DNA from: a virus
Virus record (IMG/VR): IMGVR_UViG_3300019886_000029
Span: 1-21,944 of that record
Length of the DNA stretch: 21,944 nt
Reading direction: 5' to 3' (one strand)
Shown here: positions 11,462-18,867 of the stretch, piece by piece
How the letters are laid out: each line of letters begins with the position of its first letter
How positions within the stretch are numbered: the first letter of the stretch is position 1
Made by a program: the position numbers and the translations under genes
The notes under the pieces: generated by a model
The model's database searches: none
The model's input: only the letters and a program-made list of their open reading frames with translations
Told to the model about the DNA's origin: nothing

Positions 11462-11961
11462 TGGGAAGAGAAATAAGACGTGTGCCTCCAAATTATGAAC
11501 CTGCCATGTGTCAAAGCGGTCAAGAAATTCACCAACCAAAATATAATAAAACATGGAAAGAAGCAATTAAAGAATGGAAAGACGGCTATAAACAATGGGA
11601 AGAAGGAACTCATGAATCTTATGAAGATTATAAAGATCATGAATATTGGCAATATGAAAGTCCCCCTGATGAATATTACTACTTAGATTATGAAATAGAA
11701 GATGCAACTTGGTATCAATCTTATGAAACAGTTTCAGAAGGAACACCTGTAACCCCTGCTTTTGAAACAAAACAAGAATTGATAGATTATTTAGTTACAT
11801 ATGGAGATTATTGGGATCAAAGAAGAAGAAAAGAATATGGTAACACAAGTTATATGAATTGTGACCCTTGGACTAAGGGACAGGCTGAATCATTTGTAAA
11901 TAATGAAACTGTATTATCATCATTAATGATTAAAAATGGCGTAATATATGAAAGGGGATAA
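11461..11961 (+). CDS. Conserved-type phage protein of unknown function (Tyr/Glu-rich)
   Basis: This 166-residue protein begins GREIRRVPPNYEPA, a start shared, as I recall, by many phage proteins of unknown function ('REIRRVPPNW'). The middle (about 35-85) is very rich in Trp, Tyr, Glu and Asp, for example EYWQYESPPDEYYYLDY. The C-terminus (about 120-166) has a WTKGQAESFVNN stretch. The TTG codon upstream of the ATG is not needed as a start. Function is unknown; aromatic-acidic composition and placement next to Cys-rich genes are all that can be said. Confidence 0.65.
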   Translation: MGREIRRVPPNYEPAMCQSGQEIHQPKYNKTWKEAIKEWKDGYKQWEEGTHESYEDYKDHEYWQYESPPDEYYYLDYEIEDATWYQSYETVSEGTPVTPAFETKQELIDYLVTYGDYWDQRRRKEYGNTSYMNCDPWTKGQAESFVNNETVLSSLMIKNGVIYERG

Positions 11962-11964
11962 ATA

Positions 11965-12105
11965 ATGCCGACATATGAATATAAATGCCCTGAATGTAGC
12001 AATATTGTAGAAGTGTTTCATGGTATTACTCAAGAAATGGAATCTTGGGATTTAGATAGACAAAAGCATTATCTGAAAAAAAGTAAATTTTGGAAATCTG
12101 AATAA
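11965..12105 (+). CDS. Short FmdB-like zinc ribbon (truncated)
   Basis: The 46-residue product starts MPTYEYKCPECSNIVEVFHG, the characteristic start of FmdB-family zinc ribbons, and then diverges (SWDLDRQKHYLKKSK) without the second CxxC of the family. It is likely a shortened or evolved copy. It starts 3 nt after the preceding stop and overlaps the next gene by one base. It is too short for a 60-residue cutoff. Confidence 0.65.
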   Translation: MPTYEYKCPECSNIVEVFHGITQEMESWDLDRQKHYLKKSKFWKSE

Positions 12106-12275
12106 TGGCAATGTTAATTTTAGATGAAAATGGTCGATCTTTCAAAGTCCCTGAATGTGAAAAATGCGACTCAAAGATGTTACCTTTAGAATTGGATCAT
12201 ATTGAAAAAAATATGTGGAAATGTCCTTATTGTATGAATGAAAAAAAATATGAAACGGATTATAAGGGGAAGTGA
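12105..12275 (+). CDS. Short zinc-ribbon protein
   Basis: The 56-residue product has CEKC (about 18-21) and CPYC (about 40-43), with a hydrophobic-acidic segment between, the spacing of a zinc ribbon. TAATG overlap with the gene before and TGATG overlap with the gene after make it a typical member of a coupled mini-gene chain. Function is unknown. Confidence 0.6.
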   Translation: MAMLILDENGRSFKVPECEKCDSKMLPLELDHIEKNMWKCPYCMNEKKYETDYKGK

Positions 12276-12451
12276 TGAATTGTCGTGGATGTAATATAGA
12301 AATCGATGAAAAAGATTCATATTTTCGAGGAACTTTTGTACCTCCTCGAAATACAAATAAATTTGGTTGTTCGCCTCATTCAAATTACTGTATTGAATGC
12401 ACTAAAAAAATGCCAAATTTATTTTGGAAACCTGATTATAAAGAGAAATAA
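12275..12451 (+). CDS. Short protein with N-terminal CxxC and downstream CIEC
   Basis: The 58-residue product (MNCRGCNIEIDEKDSYFRG...) has CRGC at 3-6 and CIEC at about 39-42, a two-pair Cys arrangement as in the neighbouring mini proteins. It overlaps its upstream neighbour by one base (TGATG) and is followed closely by the next ORF. No family is recognised. Confidence 0.55.
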   Translation: MNCRGCNIEIDEKDSYFRGTFVPPRNTNKFGCSPHSNYCIECTKKMPNLFWKPDYKEK

Positions 12452-12453
12452 AA

Positions 12454-12558
12454 ATGTATTGTCCAGAACCAGATAGTAGATATAGATATGAAAGAATGAT
12501 TGAAGAGAGATACCAATGTAACTGCAGTAGATTTCCACTTAAGGAAATAGATGAATGA
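12454..12558 (+). CDS. Very short Cys/Arg/Tyr protein
   Basis: This 34-residue frame (MYCPEPDSRYRYERMIEERYQ...) has CNC near its end and starts 2 nt after the previous stop. It overlaps the DUF551-like gene by 8 nt. It is weakly supported by itself, but the tight spacing and lack of a better use for the interval favour a real gene. Confidence 0.4.
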   Translation: MYCPEPDSRYRYERMIEERYQCNCSRFPLKEIDE

Positions 12559-12748
12559 CTGGATAAAAGTTGAAGATCAATTGCCAAAAAATGATGATAG
12601 AGTTTTAGGTACAGATGGAAAAAAACATGAGATTGTATGTTGCATTAATTCTGATTGTGAATGGGTAGGAGCAACAAGCGATTATGGCAATCTAATGTCA
12701 TTAACAGAAGTTAAATTCTGGATGCCACTCCCAAAACCGCCCATGTAA
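12551..12748 (+). CDS. DUF551-like protein
   Basis: The 65-residue product has the family pattern: NDWIKVEDQLPKNDDRVLG at the start (the 'WI.V...LP' motif), a middle CCINSDCEW, and FWMPLPKPP at the end (the 'HWMPLPEPP' motif). DUF551 proteins are small accessory proteins common in phages; their function is unknown. The start ATG at 12551 overlaps the preceding small ORF. Confidence 0.8.
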   Translation: MNDWIKVEDQLPKNDDRVLGTDGKKHEIVCCINSDCEWVGATSDYGNLMSLTEVKFWMPLPKPPM

Positions 12749-12759
12749 AAAGGAAGAAA

Positions 12760-12990
12760 ATGAATAATGAAGCTATAATCAGAAAACAAAAATGGATTTC
12801 AAAAGAAGAAGCTAAAAAAATGTTTAATTTTGATATAGATGAAGAAAATGGTATGCCAATTCCAAAATATACACCTTCTTTTGAAGAAATAGCTAAACAG
12901 ATGCGAATAAATTGTGATATTTTGAAAAAAGAATTTTCTGATCATGTTAACGAAAAAATAGAAAGATATAAAAGGAAAATAAATGAATAA
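12760..12990 (+). CDS. Unknown Lys/Glu-rich protein
   Basis: AAGGAAG lies just before the ATG. The 76-residue product (MNNEAIIRKQKWISKEEAKKMFNFD...) has a helical C-terminus (EKIERYKRKINE). It overlaps the next gene by 8 nt. No family is recognised. Confidence 0.6.
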   Translation: MNNEAIIRKQKWISKEEAKKMFNFDIDEENGMPIPKYTPSFEEIAKQMRINCDILKKEFSDHVNEKIERYKRKINE

Positions 12991-13201
12991 ATTGATTTTA
13001 ACACTATTAGCAGTTGGTTTTATGGCTACTGCATGCTATGCATCACAAGCAGGAACATACAACGTTGATAGCAATGGATGCGTCACAAAAGGAGCACAGA
13101 AAACAGCATATACAAAATCATCTATTGTCATAGATAAAGGTGTTATTGATGCCACAAGTAATAATTTTTTGCCTAAAACACAAGTTATGTTTTTAAGATA
13201 A
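12983..13201 (+). CDS. Small exported protein
   Basis: The 72-residue product has an N-terminal signal: MNKLILTLLAVGFMATACYA, with a likely signal-peptidase cut after Ala20 (CYA/SQ) or, less likely, lipidation at Cys18 (its -3 residue is Ala, unusual for a lipobox). The mature part is small and Thr/Ser-rich with one Cys. It is the last gene of the plus-strand accessory operon and converges on the structural block with a 9-bp overlap at the stop. No terminator is visible there. A periplasmic accessory or immunity role is an inference. Confidence 0.6.
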   Translation: MNKLILTLLAVGFMATACYASQAGTYNVDSNGCVTKGAQKTAYTKSSIVIDKGVIDATSNNFLPKTQVMFLR

Positions 13202-14533
13202 TTTTACAGCAGAGATACGACCATAAACTGATGTTGTACCTAATGAAAATGATGCTTGACCGATAAGAAAAACAGTTGTTGTGGTTGCAATAGTTAATAT
13301 CCATGATGGAATACTTACACTGTTATCACCCAATAAAAATCCTGCTGTAGGTACTACTGAAGAAACGGCATTATTTCCTTGTGTTCCAATAGTTGCACTT
13401 GTAGTATTTACCGAAGCTAATTGTGCACCTGTAACTGTAATAGCTCCTGTAAAATTAACTATTCCAGAAATTTCGTAAGTTCCCGCATTTAAACTTATAG
13501 ATGTTATATTTGTTGGAGTTGCTGTAGTTAGTGATATAGCAGAACCTGAAACAACAGAAGAAACAGTAGTTTGTCCTATTGTAGATGCTCCAAGTTGTCC
13601 TAGTGAGTCGATAACAACAGGAACTGCACTTGCTACTGTAACTCCTGCAATCCCATCAATAAAACATGCTGTCTGAACACCACCAGCACCGATTCTAGTT
13701 ACATTTGATTCTGATACAATACCTGTAACACCAGAACCTATAATAATGTTATTAGATTCGCTAGAAGTATATGAACTTCCTGACTGACTTCCTAGGAGAC
13801 AATTATTTGATCCGGATGTTATTGATGCACCTGCGGAGTGACCAATAGCTGTGTTATCATTTCCTGTTGATGAATGAAGAGCTTGAAAACCCAAACAAGA
13901 ATTAAAATCAGATGAGATATTTAATTGTCCCGCTCCCCATCCGAAAGAGCAGTTTCCTGTGCCTGTTTGCAATCCAAAAGATGAAAAATATCCATATGCA
14001 CTATTTCCACCACCACTTGTAGATCCATTTAGCGCCCCATTACCCATGCCTGTATTTTGTATACCAACTGTCAAATTAGCCAATGTGGCCTGTCCAACAC
14101 CTGTATTTGCTATTCCTGAAAGTGTAGAATTTCCTGAATTTCCAAAGAAAAAATTTGCTACTCCACTTCCAACTTGACGAAAGGCATTTCTTCCGTCTGA
14201 AAAATACATTCCCTCACCGGCTGTTGTGTCGAAAGGCACTGTCATTGTAGATAAAGAAGATACATTTCCCGCAAAAGTAGGAGCTATTGAACTTATTCCA
14301 GTATCTTTTATAATTTTTCCAGTAACCCCGTCAAAAATAACAATATCATTATCTACTGCACTTGCTGGCCCTACTACATCTCCAGTAGCACTTATTGGTT
14401 GAAAACTTGGTGAAACACCTGTACCATTACTTGTGAGTACTTTTCCAACGGTAGAACCGTCAATTTCAGAGAAAGTAACTACCCCGTCAAAATAAACTAC
14501 ACCCTGATTATTTATATTTAATGAATTTGGCAT
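13193..14533 (-). CDS. Tail-fibre-like protein with YadA-head-like repeats
   Basis: The 446-residue product has an N-terminal 'GKVLTSNGTGVSPSFQ' segment and 'DNDIVIFDGVTGKIIKDTG', both typical of phage tail-fibre proteins. It then has about 120-280 residues with Gly/Asn/Ser-rich units such as NTGVGQATL, NTGMGNGAL, NTAIGHSAG, like the repeated strand-turn units of trimeric adhesin heads. The C-terminal part (about 340-446) looks like a beta-sandwich with SISLNAGTYEISGIVNF. This suggests a trimeric receptor-binding or fibre protein. AAGG lies upstream of the start. Confidence 0.75.
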   Translation of the reverse strand: MPNSLNINNQGVVYFDGVVTFSEIDGSTVGKVLTSNGTGVSPSFQPISATGDVVGPASAVDNDIVIFDGVTGKIIKDTGISSIAPTFAGNVSSLSTMTVPFDTTAGEGMYFSDGRNAFRQVGSGVANFFFGNSGNSTLSGIANTGVGQATLANLTVGIQNTGMGNGALNGSTSGGGNSAYGYFSSFGLQTGTGNCSFGWGAGQLNISSDFNSCLGFQALHSSTGNDNTAIGHSAGASITSGSNNCLLGSQSGSSYTSSESNNIIIGSGVTGIVSESNVTRIGAGGVQTACFIDGIAGVTVASAVPVVIDSLGQLGASTIGQTTVSSVVSGSAISLTTATPTNITSISLNAGTYEISGIVNFTGAITVTGAQLASVNTTSATIGTQGNNAVSSVVPTAGFLLGDNSVSIPSWILTIATTTTVFLIGQASFSLGTTSVYGRISAVKLS

Positions 14534-14545
14534 ATATACCTTTTT

Positions 14546-15064
14546 TTATAAAAATCTCTTTCTTTTAGTTGCTTTCATTTTATCTATACTTTCTTTAGAG
14601 AGTTTATGACCTTTTTTAAACTGTGTCTTTATTCCATTTTCAGCATTAAGATGTCCTTCCTCTTTACCATGACAAACTTTACATAAAGTCATTCCATTTG
14701 AAACTTCAAATCTAAGTTCTGGATATTTTTTCCAAGGTTTAATATGATGACAAGATAAATTTTCTGTTTTTTCGCATTTTAAACATTTATTCCCATCTCT
14801 TTTTTTAACTGTATCTTTCCAGATTGTATTTAAATAAGTACTTCTAGAGTTACCTGAAAACTTACCTTTATTATGTGGAACCATTCCTTTTTTAAAACCA
14901 TTTTTAGGGATATTCCCTTTCTTAAATGCAGTTGAACTAGGTATTCCAGTTCTAAGTTTTTTATTTCGACATTCTTTACATTGATTCGCTCGATATTTAT
15001 AGTTCGCTATTGGTCTAAATCTTTCTAAATCTTTTTCAATTCCACATTCTTTACATTTTTTCAT
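14546..15064 (-). CDS. HNH endonuclease with NUMOD-like repeats (homing type)
   Basis: The 172-residue product has an N-terminal CxxC pair (CKEC at 4-7 and 29-32), a basic linker (FKKGNIPKNGFKKGM, HNKGK) similar to nuclease-associated modular units, and then an HNH core: CLKC (94-97), HH (106-107), a following Asn (N123) and CKVCH (128-132). The C-terminus has FKKGHKLSKESIDKMKATKRKR (about 149-170), a NUMOD3-like unit. Free-standing HNH nucleases of this layout are typically homing endonucleases. It sits between two tail-fibre genes and has a GGGG ribosome-binding site. The palindrome CCTTAA-TT-TTAAGG lies in its leader. Confidence 0.85.
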   Translation of the reverse strand: MKKCKECGIEKDLERFRPIANYKYRANQCKECRNKKLRTGIPSSTAFKKGNIPKNGFKKGMVPHNKGKFSGNSRSTYLNTIWKDTVKKRDGNKCLKCEKTENLSCHHIKPWKKYPELRFEVSNGMTLCKVCHGKEEGHLNAENGIKTQFKKGHKLSKESIDKMKATKRKRFL

Positions 15065-15128
15065 GATGTATTCCCCTTAATTTTAAGGTAGATTATATCA
15101 TTTTATAAATTTAGTGTCCAGATTCCGA

Positions 15129-15614
15129 TTACACCCAATTGCCATTTGACGCAATATTATGCCACGTAAGATCCGATGGTTTAAAGACAAGTTCAACAGA
15201 ATCTCCTTTAGTCAAACTTGTAAGTATTCCACCTGGTGCGGTAGCAACATCAGCAAACTGTATTGATTCACCAACACCAGCCTGTATGATCACAGAACCC
15301 GTTGAATCGTTATAAATGATGATAGTATTACCAAGAACTAAACCACCAGAAGCTGGTAAAGTAACTGTTAGAGGATTGTTACAAAAGTAACCATTTTGTA
15401 CCTGTGCAGAAAAACTTGCTACTTGCTCTGACCATGTAAAACCGTCATTGATAACTTTGATTGTGATTGTATTACCAACACCGGTGGTTTGAATTCCCAA
15501 ACCACCCAAAACATTTAATATATTAGCGACAGGTGCTGCCGTTCCATTATCAGTAACAAATGAAATAGGATTTCCTGGACTTGAACCAACAGCACTTTTA
15601 ATAATCTGTGACAT
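15129..15614 (-). CDS. Tail or virion-associated protein
   Basis: The 161-residue product is Gly/Thr/Val-rich. The first half (SSPGNPISFVTDNGTAAPVANILNVLGGLGIQTTGVGNTITI) is a fibre-type beta segment, and the second half (about 80-161) forms a compact domain ending WHNIASNGNWV. The start is preceded by AAGG. No exact family is recognised, but composition and position match phage tail proteins. Confidence 0.6.
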   Translation of the reverse strand: MSQIIKSAVGSSPGNPISFVTDNGTAAPVANILNVLGGLGIQTTGVGNTITIKVINDGFTWSEQVASFSAQVQNGYFCNNPLTVTLPASGGLVLGNTIIIYNDSTGSVIIQAGVGESIQFADVATAPGGILTSLTKGDSVELVFKPSDLTWHNIASNGNWV

Positions 15615-15625
15615 GAAAAACCTTA

Positions 15626-15943
15626 TTACGGATAATTAATATATGTATATGCGATTGAAAAGCTTCCTAAAGCTGTTCCATTTCCCCAAAATTGCATACC
15701 TTTTGGAAATGTATAAAGATCATTATCTAATACTAATGCTTCACCTGCTAAAAATGTCTTCCATTGAGTAAATGTTACGCCATCAAATGAAGTCGAAATA
15801 ACTACGGGCGCAGTGCTTTGATTATCAAATATAAGTTTAACAGGCGCAAACAAAAGTTTTCCTATCAAAACATTAGCACCCGTCATTGCTGTTATAAGTT
15901 CTGGAGCTGGCAACATTTGTTGATATAAAATATAATCAGGCAT
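15626..15943 (-). CDS. Virion protein of unknown role
   Basis: The 105-residue product is a beta-rich protein (APVKLIFDNQSTAPVVISTSFDGVTFTQWKTFLAGEALVLDND...) with the look of a small tail-fibre or decoration domain. AGGGG lies about five bases before the ATG. It starts 8 nt after the previous stop, so it is in the same operon. Confidence 0.55.
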   Translation of the reverse strand: MPDYILYQQMLPAPELITAMTGANVLIGKLLFAPVKLIFDNQSTAPVVISTSFDGVTFTQWKTFLAGEALVLDNDLYTFPKGMQFWGNGTALGSFSIAYTYINYP

Positions 15944-15951
15944 ATAACCCC

Positions 15952-16197
15952 TTAAACATGTTCGTTGCCTTCTGGAGCAACAGGTGTAGGAACATCAATA
16001 GGTGCCTCTACTGGTTTTATAGGTTCAACAGGTGTTTCCGTTTGTTGTGCTTTTGCTGCATCTTCAACCTGCCCGATATGTTTCTGAAACTGAAATAAAG
16101 CTTCTTTAATAAAATGTATCGGAGTATCATTATCACATATGAAACGACATACTTTATTTTCTATTTGATGGGCTAACTGTACTAAATTTGAGAGCAT
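15952..16197 (-). CDS. Small protein with Pro-rich tail
   Basis: The 81-residue product has a helical N-terminal half (LVQLAHQIENKVCRFICDNDTPIHFIKEALFQFQKHIGQVEDAAK) and a flexible Pro/Val-rich tail (VEPIKPVEAPIDVPTPVAP). Such small proteins between fibre genes often act as chaperones or attachment adaptors; here that is an inference. It follows the long repeat-fibre gene by 18 nt. Confidence 0.5.
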   Translation of the reverse strand: MLSNLVQLAHQIENKVCRFICDNDTPIHFIKEALFQFQKHIGQVEDAAKAQQTETPVEPIKPVEAPIDVPTPVAPEGNEHV

Positions 16198-16215
16198 TTA
16201 TTTTTTTCCTTAGTT

Positions 16216-17886
16216 TTAATTTACGATCATATATCCGACTATTGAAACATCTGTTATAACCAGTGTATTTGCGACAGTCGGTGTAGCTGCATTAATTACA
16301 AATGATGTTCCTGCAACTATTGTGGCAACTGATAATTCTCCAATAGCAGTAGCTCCTGTTGCACCGATAGATTGTCTCCAAATGAAAATTAATGAACTTG
16401 CTGTAACAGATGTTGTTGCTACTGTTGCTGTTCCTGCCACTAAAGTTACAGAACCAAAACTATTTGCTCCTGCACTTGTTGTTGTACCTACAGATGTACT
16501 TAAAATCTTATTTCCAGATGTCCCTAAAACAAAATTACCATTAGTTGCAGTAATTGCTCCTAAAGTAGCTGTTAAAGTAGTTCCGGCTGTAATTGTTGTT
16601 GCTGCGGATATAGAGCCTAATGTCGAAATAAGATTTCCTGTAGAAGCTGTAATATTTCCAGTGGTTGCTGTAATTCCTGTCCCTGCTACTATTGTAGTAG
16701 TGGCTGTAACTGTTGTGCCAGCTGTTATAGAACCTAAAGTTGCTGCAATATTTCCGGCAGATGCTGTAATATTTCCAAGGGTGGCAACGATATTTCCGGC
16801 AGATGCTGTTACACCACCTGTCGTTGCTATTAATCCGGTTCCAGCTGTTAAAGTTGTGGTAGCTGCAAGAAATCCAGTAACATTGGTATTTCCTGTTGCA
16901 TTTCCAATATTAACTGCACCTGTACCACCTGTACCAATTGTTGTTACACCAGCTCCTGAAATATTAATATGTGTAGTACCAACTTGTGTAAAAGCCCCAA
17001 GTGTTGTAAGACCAGTAACTCCTAAAGTTGTAGAGAAAGTACCGGAAGAAAATGAACTTGCTCCAGTTACTCCAAGAGTTCCGCTTAAAGTAGCATTTGT
17101 GGCGTTTATTGCCGCAAGTGTAATTGTGCCTGTTACCGCAAGTGTACCGCCTATAGTTGCATTACCTGTAACAGCAAGCGTTGTGCTAAATGTTCCAGAT
17201 GTTGCGCTTAATGCTGCGATTGTAGATGCACCTGTTACGTTAAGTGTTGTGCTGAATGCGCCACTAGTAGCAGATAAGGCTGCTATAGTTGATGCACCAG
17301 TAACTCCTAAAGTTGTACCCACTGTTAAAGCTGCTGAAAGTGTTGTTGCTCCCGATGCTGCCAATGTTGTAAATGCTGCTGCTGCTGGAGTTGTTCCACC
17401 AATTGCTGGAGGTGCTGCGAAAACAGATGCCAAATTACCTGGTATCAAAACTTCATTCGGATGTGTTGGAATTCCTGATACTGCATCGGCATTTGTTGCA
17501 AGAAAAACAAATCCTTGTTGTGCAATCGTTGCCGGAACTCCTGCACCAACTACAATAGCAGATAAGGCTGCGGCAACATCATTTGCAGATGAAACATAAG
17601 ATGCTGAAGGTGCACCCCCGGATGCAGTTTGTGCTGTTGTTGCAAGAAATACTGATCCGAGTTGTGTATTAGTAGCCGGAGAAGTACCGCCTTCTAGCCA
17701 ATTTCCGGCACCTGTGGTTTCCCAAATAACCTTTGGGTTTACACTATTATCAAGCCATCTTGTACCTGCTGGAAAAATATCGCTAATTGTTGGTGGTCTT
17801 TTTGGATCGAATAAAAATTGAGGATACACAAAGCCATCTAACGTATTAAATGCCCCATTAACAAAATTGCCTAAAGCTGCTGTCAT
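16216..17886 (-). CDS. Long repetitive tail-fibre protein
   Basis: The 556-residue product has a non-repetitive start with DPKRPPTISDIFPAGTRWLDNS and VIWETTGAGNWLEGG, the usual head of repetitive fibre proteins. It then has a run of degenerate units of the kind TGASTIAALSATSG-FSTTL (about 190-300), followed by a second type, ITASAGNIAATLGSITAGT (about 335-450), and a compact C-terminal domain (about 460-556) ending DVSIVGYMIVN. It is a probable trimeric fibre shaft plus tip. Because of the Ala/Thr/Gly bias the plus strand is also open for 425 codons, but that is a shadow. AGGAG sits about seven bases before the ATG. Confidence 0.8.
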   Translation of the reverse strand: MTAALGNFVNGAFNTLDGFVYPQFLFDPKRPPTISDIFPAGTRWLDNSVNPKVIWETTGAGNWLEGGTSPATNTQLGSVFLATTAQTASGGAPSASYVSSANDVAAALSAIVVGAGVPATIAQQGFVFLATNADAVSGIPTHPNEVLIPGNLASVFAAPPAIGGTTPAAAAFTTLAASGATTLSAALTVGTTLGVTGASTIAALSATSGAFSTTLNVTGASTIAALSATSGTFSTTLAVTGNATIGGTLAVTGTITLAAINATNATLSGTLGVTGASSFSSGTFSTTLGVTGLTTLGAFTQVGTTHINISGAGVTTIGTGGTGAVNIGNATGNTNVTGFLAATTTLTAGTGLIATTGGVTASAGNIVATLGNITASAGNIAATLGSITAGTTVTATTTIVAGTGITATTGNITASTGNLISTLGSISAATTITAGTTLTATLGAITATNGNFVLGTSGNKILSTSVGTTTSAGANSFGSVTLVAGTATVATTSVTASSLIFIWRQSIGATGATAIGELSVATIVAGTSFVINAATPTVANTLVITDVSIVGYMIVN

Positions 17887-17897
17887 TGATGACTCCT

Positions 17898-17926
17898 ATG
17901 TTTAAATTCGAATTTTAACTTGTCAA
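17898..17926 (-). promoter_or_regulatory. Promoter of the fibre operon with operator-like palindrome
   Basis: The consensus -35 TTGACA (17926-17921) is followed 16 or 17 bp later by a poor -10 (TAAACA or AAACAT, 17904-17898). The spacer is occupied by the 12-bp palindrome AAATTCGAATTT (17904-17915). A weak -10 with a perfect -35 fits an activator- or repressor-controlled late promoter. Confidence 0.4.
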
Positions 17927-17965
17927 TAATTAAATGGCTATGAAATTTAAAGAAAAGATTGGTAA

Positions 17966-18011
17966 TTGACTAATATGATGATATATGTTAGAATGTTAAG
18001 AACTTAAGGAG
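17966..18011 (+). promoter_or_regulatory. Strong promoter and ribosome-binding site of the membrane-protein cassette
   Basis: TTGACT (17966-17971), 17-bp spacer, TAGAAT (17989-17994), then a start near 18001 and TAAGGAG at 18005-18011, five bases before the ATG. It is the best-matched promoter and ribosome-binding site pair in the structural half of the window. The remaining bases of 17887-18016 are accounted for by this and the minus promoter. Confidence 0.7.
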
Positions 18012-18016
18012 AAAAT

Positions 18017-18217
18017 ATGGATGCAGCAACATTATTAACAGCAGCAGGAACAGTTATCACAATTGTAGGTTCAAATATAGCTTTGATTGGATGGTTACGC
18101 GCTGATATGAAAGCATTTGAAATAGAAGTTCGAGGATGGAAAGAAGAAATACAAAAAGAGTCTAAAGACTTTCACGGAAGACTTTGTGCAATTGAAGAAA
18201 GGAATAAAGAAAAATGA
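18017..18217 (+). CDS. Small membrane protein with coiled-coil tail
   Basis: The 66-residue product has a hydrophobic span at about 5-27 (TLLTAAGTVITIVGSNIALIGWL) followed by a charged helical tail (RADMKAFEIEVRGWKEEIQKES...). The short N-terminal side and the highly charged cytoplasmic-type tail resemble small phage holin-associated or membrane-anchored accessory proteins. It overlaps the next gene by 4 bases (ATGA). It stands alone on the plus strand inside a minus-strand structural block, so it is regulated on its own. Confidence 0.65.
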   Translation: MDAATLLTAAGTVITIVGSNIALIGWLRADMKAFEIEVRGWKEEIQKESKDFHGRLCAIEERNKEK

Positions 18218-18393
18218 AATTAAATTATTTGGTAGCCACTGTAATACTTTTATTTTTAGTCTCAATCACGTTAAATGTGACATCTAATTTTAAGTTAAAT
18301 CAAATGTATAATATAAATAAACGAATTGAATCAAGCAATTATGATTTACGTTGTAAAATTGATTCTTATGAATATAAATATGGCAAGTTATGA
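18214..18393 (+). CDS. Second small membrane protein of the cassette
   Basis: The 59-residue frame is just under the 60-residue limit. It has an N-terminal span (LNYLVATVILLFLVSITLNV, about 3-22) and a charged polar domain with one Cys (NINKRIESSNYDLRCKIDSYEYKYGKL). It overlaps the previous gene by 4 bases, so the two form a translationally coupled pair. An N-terminal anchor followed by a polar domain would match an i-spanin-like or holin/antiholin-like protein, but no Rz1-type lipoprotein is nested. The stop overlaps the next (minus) gene by 6 bases. Confidence 0.6.
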   Translation: MKLNYLVATVILLFLVSITLNVTSNFKLNQMYNINKRIESSNYDLRCKIDSYEYKYGKL

Positions 18394-18867
18394 GATTCTT
18401 GAATAGTTATATCCACCACCTTTAATAAGTGCATTCATAGATGCACCAAGAGATGGCGCAAGACCTTGTTTCCATTCATGCCAATCATTTTTCCCTGATG
18501 TTTTAGGAGCCACTGCTCCTCGTGCAAAAAGATCGAATATATGTTGTGGCACTCCATCATAACTATAAACTGGGCCGTTTTCCTGTGGATAATCCCCTTG
18601 AAATTTAACAGATAATTGTTTTGATTGAGGATCATAATTAAAACCGTTAATTTGAGCAGATGGGTGGCCAGCAGGTTCAATATTTCGATTGGCTGGTGGG
18701 GTTACAGTTTCGGCACCTCGTAATATATCTATTTGCGTAGTAAGTTGATCTAACTCTTGAGCTAATATACCTTGAAATTCATCTGACAAAACTTCACCCG
18801 ATTGTATGACATCTTGTATTCCACGAAGTAATTCATCTAATAAAGCTTCAAGTATCTGTAAATCCAC
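18388..18867 (-). CDS. Protein with C-terminal KTSC-like domain (GTG start)
   Basis: The start is GTG at 18867, directly next to the upstream gene's stop, with GAGGTGG upstream. The first 60 residues are a helical segment (LEALLDELLRGIQDVIQSGEVL...). The C-terminal 85 (about 70-159) match the KTSC-domain pattern: INGFNYDPQSKQLSVKFQG, YSYDGVPQHIFDLF, then SLGASMNALIKGGGYNYSRI. KTSC domains occur in small phage and bacterial proteins; their role is unclear. The N-terminal helical part could tie it to the virion assembly. Confidence 0.6.
   Translation of the reverse strand: MDLQILEALLDELLRGIQDVIQSGEVLSDEFQGILAQELDQLTTQIDILRGAETVTPPANRNIEPAGHPSAQINGFNYDPQSKQLSVKFQGDYPQENGPVYSYDGVPQHIFDLFARGAVAPKTSGKNDWHEWKQGLAPSLGASMNALIKGGGYNYSRIS

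Noticed and set aside
13281-14177. Plus-strand ORFs rich in Pro and Val
   Set aside because: Overlap the fibre gene on the other strand and have no start signals.
16322-17599. 425-codon plus-strand ORF
   Set aside because: It is opposite the 556-residue fibre gene, whose Ala/Thr/Gly-rich repeats leave the other strand without stops. Its product is a Val/Pro/Ala low-complexity string with no ribosome-binding site.
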